Part shown: positions 58,220 to 64,000 of the stretch, one piece after another
How the letters are laid out: every line of letters begins with the position of its first letter
Position numbering within the stretch: the first letter of the stretch is position 1
Origin: Exiguobacterium oxidotolerans JCM 12280
GTDB taxonomy: Bacteria > Bacillota > Bacilli > Exiguobacteriales > Exiguobacteriaceae
Assembly (NCBI RefSeq): GCF_000702625.1
Contig: NZ_JNIS01000001.1
Coordinates: 1,312,501 to 1,376,500, forward strand
DNA length: 64,000 nt
Direction: 5' to 3'
Position numbers and translations under genes: made by a program
Notes under the pieces: model-generated
Seen by the model: the letters and a program-made list of their open reading frames with translations, nothing else
Database searches by the model: none
Told to the model about the DNA's origin: nothing

Positions 58220-58864
58220 ATGCTCCAAACTATCCGTCAATGGATTGAGCACATGATTGTATTTCTACAAGATCTTCCGGGTGGAGCTTCGACCGGATTG
58301 ATTGCACCCTTCTTAGAATCACTATTCCCATTCCTCCCACTCGTCCTGATCATCTCCGCGAACGCGGCGACCTATGGTTTTTGGATGGGAGTGCTCGTAT
58401 CTTGGGTCGGCAGCATGTTAGGTTCACTCGTCGTGTTTGCTTGTATCCGCTATTTGTTTCGTCGTCCAGTCACCCGGTGGCTTGAAAATCATAAGGCAGC
58501 ACAACACTGGATTGAACGTGTCCGTCACATGAGTCCGATTTCACTCGGATTTTTCTTCTCGCTCCCGTTCATGCCGGCCTTTATCATTACATCCATCTCG
58601 GCGATGATTCAGTTATCACTCCGTACTTATTTAATCGCAGCTGGCGCCGGACGCCTGATTGTCGTCATTTTGTTTTCTTTGATTGGCAAAGAGTGGTCAA
58701 GTTTTTTAGAAAGACCTGTTCGTCTACTGTTTCTTTTCCTAATCCTACTTGCGATTTGGGGAATCAGTCGCGGTATGGAAGAATGGATTAAACGCCGGGC
58801 ACTCGCACGTCGTACGAAAAACTTACGTGAACTAGAAAATGTAATTGAAGGTAAGCAAAAATAG
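58220..58864 (+). CDS. TVP38/TMEM64 family membrane protein
   Basis: A 214-residue protein with five to six hydrophobic segments and a basic C-terminal tail (KRRALARRTKNLRELENV). LIAPFLESLFPFLPLVLIIS, FWMGVLVSWVGSMLGSLVVF and ISLGFFFSLPFMPAFIITSI fit the VTT (SNARE-associated) domain of TVP38/DedA-like proteins, with the E-x-x-x-P-x-P type motif. Likely a lipid-related membrane transporter; exact role unknown. AAGGAGG precedes the ATG. Confidence 0.8.
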   Translation: MLQTIRQWIEHMIVFLQDLPGGASTGLIAPFLESLFPFLPLVLIISANAATYGFWMGVLVSWVGSMLGSLVVFACIRYLFRRPVTRWLENHKAAQHWIERVRHMSPISLGFFFSLPFMPAFIITSISAMIQLSLRTYLIAAGAGRLIVVILFSLIGKEWSSFLERPVRLLFLFLILLAIWGISRGMEEWIKRRALARRTKNLRELENVIEGKQK

Positions 58865-58920
58865 ACAATTCTCTCAAAAACACATGACTTACCCATGTGT
58901 TTAACTTATTTCACTATCCG

Positions 58921-58958
58921 GATGGAAGATCGCTTACATGTGATGTTCCATCTTTTTT
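58921..58958 (+). terminator. terminator after the TVP38 gene
   Basis: GATGGAAGATC pairs with GATGTTCCATC (one G-A change), then TTTTTTT. A weaker ACACATG/CATGTGT hairpin precedes it at 58879-58902. Confidence 0.75.
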
Positions 58959-59497
58959 TGGTTATGCCACCCTTCTTTAAGAATCAGATGTTATTTTAGT
59001 TCAGGATAGAACGATACTTGAACTACGCCTAAATCGACTTACGATTGAGGCTAGGTCTTTTGAATCATTTTCATTTGCTATAATTATATAAAAATACCGT
59101 TCAAACATTAGACATTATTGATAACGCTTACATTTAATTGGTAAGACCAATATTAGAATAATGTTCACGTTTCGACTCAATAAAATAGGATGGATTTTCC
59201 AACTTCTTCATTCCTATAATGAATCTATATTTACGATTCATCGACTCCCTAAGACGAGTACTCCTCTCGTCAGCAAGTCCGAGCATCGTCTCTCTTGCAC
59301 CCTCGTTCAATGTCACCGGTATCATTGAGCGTACGTAATTTTTGGACCGGAATCGATGGAGCGGCACCTGTCACTCCATCAACAGAATAATCCCCTTAAC
59401 GGCTCCTTCAACCCCCTTGAAGGAGCCGTTCCCTTTTACTTTCCGCTCAGCCCTTGCGATACTTAACATACTATGGATTGTGAAGGGATGGACCTGC
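58959..59497. other. AT-rich region with one doubtful short gene and an attenuator-like hairpin
   Basis: About 540 bases without a firm gene. It holds a GCCTAAATCG/CGATTGAGGC hairpin (59027-59053), an AT-rich stretch with possible promoters (TATAAT-like near 59080), a 77-codon minus-strand reading frame at 59134-59367 described separately, and a 12-bp stem at 59399-59429 (ACGGCTCCTTCA / TGAAGGAGCCGT) followed by TCCCTTTT, about 70 bases before the TauE start. The last may be a leftover terminator or an attenuator of tauE. Confidence 0.5.
59134..59367 (-). CDS. doubtful short hypothetical protein
   Basis: A 77-residue basic frame (starting near PLHRFRSKNYVRSMIPVTLN and ending KREHYSNIGLTN) with GTG start and GGAG six bases upstream. 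It is not similar to anything I recognise. The base composition becomes more AT-rich toward its 3' end than in the neighbouring genes. It could be a real small gene, a decayed fragment, or chance. Confidence 0.25.
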   Translation of the reverse strand: MPLHRFRSKNYVRSMIPVTLNEGARETMLGLADERSTRLRESMNRKYRFIIGMKKLENPSYFIESKREHYSNIGLTN

Positions 59498-60352
59498 ATG
59501 GAATTTTATTATTTTTTACCGCTTGGATTTTTTATTGGCATTATCTCTGGCTTCTTCGGAATCGGGGGCGGAATCATTTTGACGCCCCTCTTGTTGATTC
59601 TTGGATTTACCCCGAGTGTCGCCATCGCGACAAGCCTCATGTTGACACTTGGTTCGACCGTCTCCGGAACACTCTCTCATCTTCGTCTAAAAAACGTTGT
59701 TTGGCGTGATAGCCTCGTCATCGGTGGTGTCGGGATTATCGGTTCGACGATCGCAACGCCCCTCGTCCTTCGACTCGAAGAAGTCAACGGGGCACACCTC
59801 GTCATCTCGATTGTTTACATTGCTTTATTACTCTATTTCGCGAATAAGTTCCTTCGTCCAAAGTCCACGAACGGTTCGCAAGGCGGATGGCGTAATCGTT
59901 ACGTCGCTCTCGCATTTACCGGTCTGTTCGCCGGTTTCGTATCGTCGCTACTCGGTGTCAGTGGGGGCTTCATCATTACGCCACTACTCGTCGGAATCGT
60001 CGGTTATGAACTAAAAAGAGCGGTCGGGACAAGTATCGCTTCTGCCTTATTGATTGTCCTATCTGGACTTGTCAATTATACGGTGGCGAGTACGGATGTC
60101 GATTTGCTCGTCGGTGTCATGTTGATTATCGGCGCCTTACTCGGTGCACCGATCGGCGCCAAACAATTGGGACACTTCGAAAGTCCGTTCGTCAAAAAGT
60201 ATTTAGGAATCTTTTACTTAACGGTCGCGACAAGTGTGCTACTTGAAGTGTTAGGCTTTAATACAGCTTCGTTAATCGTCTTAGTGACCCTTAGCGTCGT
60301 CTTCTTAGTGACGTTACTTGTATATAGCCGTAAACGTTCAACATCCTCTTAA
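59498..60352 (+). CDS. TauE/SafE family sulfite/sulfonate exporter-like protein
   Basis: A 284-residue membrane protein with eight hydrophobic segments in two repeats, each starting with the family motif: FFIGIISGFFGIGGGIILTP and LFAGFVSSLLGVSGGFIITP. TauE/SafE proteins move sulfur-containing or other small organic anions; the cargo here is not known. The ATG at 59498 follows AAGGGA; longer upstream reading has no ribosome binding site. It is convergent with the alanine symporter gene, with a repeat element in between. Confidence 0.88.
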   Translation: MEFYYFLPLGFFIGIISGFFGIGGGIILTPLLLILGFTPSVAIATSLMLTLGSTVSGTLSHLRLKNVVWRDSLVIGGVGIIGSTIATPLVLRLEEVNGAHLVISIVYIALLLYFANKFLRPKSTNGSQGGWRNRYVALAFTGLFAGFVSSLLGVSGGFIITPLLVGIVGYELKRAVGTSIASALLIVLSGLVNYTVASTDVDLLVGVMLIIGALLGAPIGAKQLGHFESPFVKKYLGIFYLTVATSVLLEVLGFNTASLIVLVTLSVVFLVTLLVYSRKRSTSS

Positions 60353-60366
60353 CTGTTTCTCATACC

Positions 60367-60400
60367 AATAGCCGTCCCCCGTAAAAAAGGGGACGGCTAT
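60367..60400. terminator. terminator after tauE, left direct copy
   Basis: ATAGCCGTCCCC / GGGGACGGCTAT with loop CGTAAAAAA. The 34 bases recur at 60719-60752 with one change. Confidence 0.85.
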
Positions 60401-60406
60401 CTCGGC

Positions 60407-60711
60407 GTGTAGACAAACTCTTACGAAGTGTACATATGCGGTATCGAGAGGCAATCCGTTCGCGGTTTTAAAGCGATTCGAGACGGATTGTGCTCTAAAC
60501 CGCCTGCATGCGCGGATTTCTGTCACGATATCACCTAAAAAGCGTCACGTTTCGTTGACTCCTACGGGGAAAAGTGCGTTTTTAACGCGACTTGCTAGAG
60601 GCAGGCAAGACCCTGCTCGTTGTCCGCTAGGATCAAGGAGCAACGGCTTGCGCCTCGCCCGAGGAAAGCAACGAAAAAAGACGCTTTCTCTCCCGACAGC
60701 ACGTTGTCTAC
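60407..60711 (+). repeat. structured interspersed repeat, copy C
   Basis: About 305 bases with inverted ends GTGTAGACAA and TTGTCTAC. It shares with copy B GAGGCAATCCG, AAGCGATTCGAGACGGATTG, AAAAAGCGTCACGTTTCGTT, GACTCCTACGGGGAAAAGTG, AGGCAAGACCCTGCTCGTTG, GATCAAGGAGCAACGGCTTG and CCTCGCCCGAGGAAAGCAAC. It lacks the about 70-base CCCTGTCTCGCC/CTGCAGGG part of copies A and B, so the family has modular variants. Confidence 0.85.
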
Positions 60712-60718
60712 AGTCTGT

Positions 60719-60752
60719 AATAGCCGTCCCCCGTAAAAAAGGAGACGGCTAT
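60719..60752. terminator. terminator before agcS copy 2, right direct copy
   Basis: 33 of 34 bases identical to 60367-60400, one G-to-A in the stem, followed by TTTTTT. Confidence 0.8.
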
Positions 60753-60768
60753 TTTTTTCTATTTCTTG

Positions 60769-62145
60769 TTAAGCAACTTTTCGAATCATACCGGCTTCGT
60801 ACTCTTTTGTATGATCAATGACGATTTTCGATAATAATAACATCCCGATTAAATTCGGAATCATCATCAGACCGTTCGCAATATCAGCGACCAGCCACAA
60901 CAATTCTAAATTTGCGATTGCTCCATAACAGGCTGCTACTGCAAAGATGACTTGGTAGAGGCGATTGAATTTCGTCGCACCACTTAAATATTCAAGACAT
61001 TTCTCACCGTAGACATACCACCCGATGATCGTCGAATACCCAAAGAAGAAAACCGAGAAGGCAACCGTCCATTGACCCAGTGGTCCAAGTACACTAGCAA
61101 ATGCGGCCGATGTAAGTGCCGCTCCTGTCAATGAGCCGTCATGTGCGACACCCGATAACGTCCCTCCCGTCGGATCCCAAAATCCAGTCGTCATTAAAAC
61201 GAGTGCCGTCATCGTACAAACGATCAATGTCACGATAAACGTACTCGTCATCGAAATCAATCCTTGTTCTGCAGGTCGTTCACTTTTAGCAGACCCGGCA
61301 ATTAAAGCAGCCGTTCCCAGTCCGGCTTCGTTCGTAAAAATACCACGTGCGACACCGACCTGCATGGCAACCATGATGGAAACACCCGCAAATGCGCCGA
61401 CTGGTGCCAGCGGCTGAAACGCATATTGTACAATCAGCCCTAACGCGGGAATGATTTGGTTCGCTTGAAGAACTAAAATAATGAGTGCCGCCACGATGTA
61501 GAGCAAACTCATCACAGGTACAAAAATCGTCGAGATTGAACTGACACGCTCAAGCCCACCACGAATCGAGAAATAGACTGCGACGGCTAGTACAACTCCA
61601 AAAGCAAGTAACGGGATGTGAAACGTCTGCTTCAATACCGTCGACATCGCATTCGCCTGGACCGTATTTCCGACGCCAAAAGAAGCAATCAAACCAAACA
61701 AGGCAAACGCAACCGCTAACGGCTTAAAACTTTTTCCAAGACCTTTCTCGATGTAGTACATCGATCCACTGACAATTTCACCACGATCGTTTCGCTGACG
61801 AAATAAAATCGCAAGCAAGCTTTCCGCATACTTCGTCGCCATCCCGACGAGACCAATCACCCACATCCAAAAGATTGCACCTGGGCCGCCCATCGTCAAA
61901 GCGACGGCAATTCCAGCGATGTTTCCATTCCCGATCGTCGCAGCAAGTGACGTCATCAGCATTTGAAAGCTACTGATTTCCCCTTCACCATGCCCCGTTT
62001 TCGTCAATGCGAGTTGAAACGCTTGTTTTAATCGGCGAAACTGTAATCCTCGAAGACGAACCGTAAAATATAAGCCCGTCCCGACCAATAACACCATGCT
62101 CGGGATTCCCCAAATCCATGATGAAATCATGTGTAACACTTCCAT
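60769..62145 (-). CDS. sodium:alanine symporter family protein (copy 2)
   Basis: A 458-residue AlsT/AgcS family transporter. The signature TIGNGNIAGIAVALTMGGPG then AIFWMW, GIFTNEAGLGTAALIAGSA and GYSTIIGWYVYGEKC are present. It is divergent from adeR and close to ald, which strongly suggests alanine uptake feeding alanine dehydrogenase. A hexanucleotide repeat lies just upstream of its ribosome binding site. The start is ATG 62145 after GGAG; an ATG five codons later is possible. Confidence 0.92.
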   Translation of the reverse strand: MEVLHMISSWIWGIPSMVLLVGTGLYFTVRLRGLQFRRLKQAFQLALTKTGHGEGEISSFQMLMTSLAATIGNGNIAGIAVALTMGGPGAIFWMWVIGLVGMATKYAESLLAILFRQRNDRGEIVSGSMYYIEKGLGKSFKPLAVAFALFGLIASFGVGNTVQANAMSTVLKQTFHIPLLAFGVVLAVAVYFSIRGGLERVSSISTIFVPVMSLLYIVAALIILVLQANQIIPALGLIVQYAFQPLAPVGAFAGVSIMVAMQVGVARGIFTNEAGLGTAALIAGSAKSERPAEQGLISMTSTFIVTLIVCTMTALVLMTTGFWDPTGGTLSGVAHDGSLTGAALTSAAFASVLGPLGQWTVAFSVFFFGYSTIIGWYVYGEKCLEYLSGATKFNRLYQVIFAVAACYGAIANLELLWLVADIANGLMMIPNLIGMLLLSKIVIDHTKEYEAGMIRKVA

Positions 62146-62159
62146 CGCACTCCAAATCC

Positions 62160-62187
62160 TCTCTATCTCTATCTCTATCTCTATCTC
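62160..62187. repeat. simple sequence repeat (TCTCTA)4.7 before agcS copy 2
   Basis: Four full TCTCTA units plus TCTC in the untranslated leader, ending about 15 bases before the start codon. On the minus strand the units read TAGAGA and merge with the GAGAGG purine-rich site. Confidence 0.9.
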
Positions 62188-62249
62188 AGTTGACTCTGCC
62201 GCTCACCTTAGCATATTTTTGTTTATTCCTACAATATGAATCGATTGTT

Positions 62250-62279
62250 TTTGTGGTTATACACAAACGGTTGTATACT
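62250..62279 (+). promoter_or_regulatory. adeR promoter with overlapping inverted repeat
   Basis: TTGTGG (62251-62256), 17 bases, TATACT (62274-62279). TTTGTG-GTTATA-CACAAA (62250-62267) is a perfect 6-bp-arm inverted repeat over the -35, possibly an operator. Confidence 0.5.
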
Positions 62280-62319
62280 AAAGATAAGGAATACGATAGA
62301 GAAAGAAGGAACTTCATTT

Positions 62320-63537
62320 ATGTTAGAAGCAACGTACCATTCCCTCGATGATTTAGCAGAAGCGATCGGCCTCGCACTCAATGCACCGATAACGATTGAA
62401 GACCGCAATCATCGTCTGCTTGCCTACAGTACGCATACGACTGATACAGATCCTGCCCGTGTCGCTACCATCATCGGCCGCCGTGTCCCGGAATCCGTCA
62501 TCGATCAACTTTGGAAAGATGAGGTCATCCAAAGCTTAGCGGCTCAAGATGACCCACTCGTCATCACTGCCCGGACGAGCGTTGGTTTGAATGACCGCGT
62601 CGCCATTGCCATTAAACAAGATATGGAGATTCTCGGTTACATTTGGTCAATCGCTCGCAACACCCCCTTCACTGCTTCAGAGCTAGGCGATTTAAAGAAA
62701 GGTGCCATGCTTGCACAACGACAGTTGCTTGCAATCGACATGCAAAAAAAACGGCAAGAAGAACAGACGGAGCAATTCTTTTTTGAGTTACTCCACGAAG
62801 AGTTACCTGAAAGTGAAATCCTAAAGACGTTCTCAAAGCTTCATCTCGCTCCGCCGGGAATCAGTCGCTTAATGGTCATCCGTTTCCCGGAAGCCATTAC
62901 GCCGCGTCTGGCCGATCGCCTCCGTTATTTATTGACGATTCAACAGACGGTACGTCCGCTGCTTTATGCATACGACACGACAGATTTTATTTTGTGGATC
63001 AGCACAAACGATCGCGACATTCAGCATGAACGCATTCAGTTCGATGCTTTTATCCAGTCATTCCGCCAACTACTCGCCGAACGTTTTTCTTATACAGAAT
63101 TTGTTGTATCGAGCAGTGAAGTTTTCACCGGCGTGCAGTCGATTCCAGAACGTTACGAAGAAGCCGGTATCGTCTTACGTCTCAAAGACGCCTATCCTTT
63201 CGAACTTCAAAATGTGACGCGATACGAGCGACTCGGACTATTCCAGTTATTGCCTATCTTTTCAGAACGCCTACGGAGACGGACGGTTCGACTGGAAGAA
63301 ATCGAACGTCTTCGCGCTTACGACTTGAAACACACAGCTTCTTTATGCGAAACGCTCGAGTGGTTTTTGCATTACGACGGAAACGTCAAACAAGTCGCCG
63401 CCCACCTTCACGTCCATCCGAATACGATCTTATACCGCATGCGGCGCATCGAAGAAGAAGCCGGCATTCGGATGGAATCATTACCTGAACGTTCGTTACT
63501 TTATCTTTACTTGAAAGCCGACCGTTACCTTTTGTGA
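62320..63537 (+). CDS. adeR: PucR/CdaR family regulator, likely AdeR activator of ald
   Basis: A 405-residue protein. The N-terminal about 150 residues look like a GAF/sensor region (LEATYHSLDDLAEAIGLALN, VAIAIKQDMEILGYIW). The middle is a GGDEF-like degenerate domain, and the C-terminus is the PucR helix-turn-helix (HYDGNVKQVAAHLHVHPNTI, LYRMRRIEEEAGI). In B. subtilis the PucR-type AdeR activates the adjacent ald gene in response to alanine; here the gene lies just before ald in the same direction. The start at ATG 62320 follows AGAAGGA. Confidence 0.85.
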   Translation: MLEATYHSLDDLAEAIGLALNAPITIEDRNHRLLAYSTHTTDTDPARVATIIGRRVPESVIDQLWKDEVIQSLAAQDDPLVITARTSVGLNDRVAIAIKQDMEILGYIWSIARNTPFTASELGDLKKGAMLAQRQLLAIDMQKKRQEEQTEQFFFELLHEELPESEILKTFSKLHLAPPGISRLMVIRFPEAITPRLADRLRYLLTIQQTVRPLLYAYDTTDFILWISTNDRDIQHERIQFDAFIQSFRQLLAERFSYTEFVVSSSEVFTGVQSIPERYEEAGIVLRLKDAYPFELQNVTRYERLGLFQLLPIFSERLRRRTVRLEEIERLRAYDLKHTASLCETLEWFLHYDGNVKQVAAHLHVHPNTILYRMRRIEEEAGIRMESLPERSLLYLYLKADRYLL

Positions 63538-63668
63538 TTTCTCACAAACAATCCTCTTATTTTTTGAAAACACCGATAAAGTCGTACGCTTTCATTTCTC
63601 GTATACTGAGGGAGAAGTAAGTAGTTAAAGGGTTATTGGTTGTTCATTTGCGAAAGGGGATCGCTCTT

Positions 63669-64000
63669 ATGATCATTGGAGTATTAAAAGAAATTAAAAA
63701 CAACGAAAACCGTGTTGCGTTAACACCTGCCGGGGTAGCAGCGTTAACGATTCATGGACATCAAGTCATCGTCGAAACATCTGCTGGTATGGGGAGCGGC
63801 TTTACAAACGAGGAGTATCTCGAAGTTGGTGCACAAATCATCGAAACAGCGGCAGAAGTTTGGGCGACTGCTGAGCTTGCGTTGAAGGTCAAAGAACCAA
63901 TTGCTTCAGAATATCAATACTTCCGTCCCGACTTAACCTTGTTCACGTATCTACACCTGGCAGCTGAACCAGAACTCACACGGGCACTCGTCGACTCGAA
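63669..64000 (+). CDS. ald: alanine dehydrogenase, N-terminal part (runs off window)
   Basis: The 110 visible codons begin [20 protein letters not shown], followed by [38 protein letters not shown] and [20 protein letters not shown]. These are the N-terminal substrate-binding motifs of alanine dehydrogenase (Arg15, Lys75-type residues), which deaminates alanine to pyruvate and ammonia with NAD+. AAAGGGG precedes the ATG. The gene has a TATACT -10 but no good -35 upstream, as expected for an activator-dependent promoter. Confidence 0.95.
   Translation, partial: MIIGVLKEIKNNENRVALTPAGVAALTIHGHQVIVETSAGMGSGFTNEEYLEVGAQIIETAAEVWATAELALKVKEPIASEYQYFRPDLTLFTYLHLAAEPELTRALVDS

Noticed and set aside
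10357-60711. Insertion sequences with transposase at the repeat loci
   Set aside because: None of the repeat copies holds a reading frame of useful length or any transposase motif; they are non-coding.
17797-62145. Recent duplication of the two alanine symporter genes
   Set aside because: The two proteins share family motifs but differ widely along their length and lie in different contexts, so they are old paralogues.
1-64000. CRISPR arrays, tRNA and rRNA genes, prophage
   Set aside because: No regularly spaced direct repeats, no tRNA-like cloverleaf with CCA end, no rRNA sequence and no phage structural genes were seen by reading both strands.

Overview
This window looks like chromosomal DNA of a low-to-mid GC Gram-positive bacterium (Bacillota, Bacillales). 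The gene content and order (tex/sprT, acpS-alr-mazEF-rsbVW-sigB, pncA-pncB, T-box argS, adeR-ald, strong AGGAGG ribosome binding sites, many GTG/TTG starts) fit Exiguobacterium best; the genus is inferred from gene order and protein style, not from a marker gene. No rRNA, tRNA, CRISPR array, phage or transposase gene was seen.

Layout. 1-8.2 kb is mostly on the minus strand: sprT (partial), tex, a minimal sigma-B operon (rsbV-rsbW-sigB) with its own sigma-B-type promoter, mazEF, alr and acpS, then a rhomboid protease (+) and a small ytxH/TRAP-HmoB/pterin dehydratase group (-). 8.2-17.2 kb carries pncA-pncB, small hypothetical genes, a Zur-box zinc-binding lipoprotein, a SAM-riboswitch-controlled NhaC-type transporter and an aldo/keto reductase. 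17.2-22.2 kb has an alanine symporter, a block of consecutive hairpins that may be a small RNA, and a four-domain CoA-disulfide reductase/rhodanese/TusA/DsrE fusion behind a CsoR/CstR-like operator. 22.3-31.9 kb is the most unusual part. It starts with a YbjN-like gene, followed by a Fur-box promoter and a tightly packed nine-gene run: lipoprotein, sugar epimerase, flippase-like protein, membrane phosphodiesterase, GT2 glycosyltransferase, secreted helical protein, FTR1 iron permease, GT-C glycosyltransferase and a phosphotransferase. Two intrinsic terminators are embedded in the first codons of genes in this run. 32-41.7 kb contains GNAT, YitT (structured leader), water-forming NADH oxidase, a sigma-B-type SDR, maltose acetyltransferase, a site-2 protease, a frameshifted MATE exporter, an exonuclease and an old-yellow-enzyme. 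41.7-54.4 kb has an MMPL exporter, YycC, an M50 protease, a pullulanase with a C-terminal membrane segment, YajQ, 3-hydroxybutyrate dehydrogenase with a divergent LysR gene, and argS with a T-box. 54.4-64 kb has a GGDEF protein, esterase, TrhO, TVP38, TauE, and an alanine module (agcS, adeR, ald).

How it works together. Stress control (sigma-B) is encoded here, and at least two other genes in the window carry sigma-B-like promoters. Redox/sulfur control links the CoA-disulfide reductase and NADH oxidase, whose promoters share an identical 20-bp segment with Rex-like sites. The FTR1 cluster suggests iron uptake co-expressed with a cell-envelope glycosylation or glycolipid pathway.

Interspersed repeats. 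A family of structured repeats (around 10.36, 17.71, 31.96, 32.17, 48.35 and 60.41 kb) sits mostly between convergent genes. At two loci the repeat is flanked by near-identical direct copies of the local terminator hairpin, as if insertion had duplicated the terminator.
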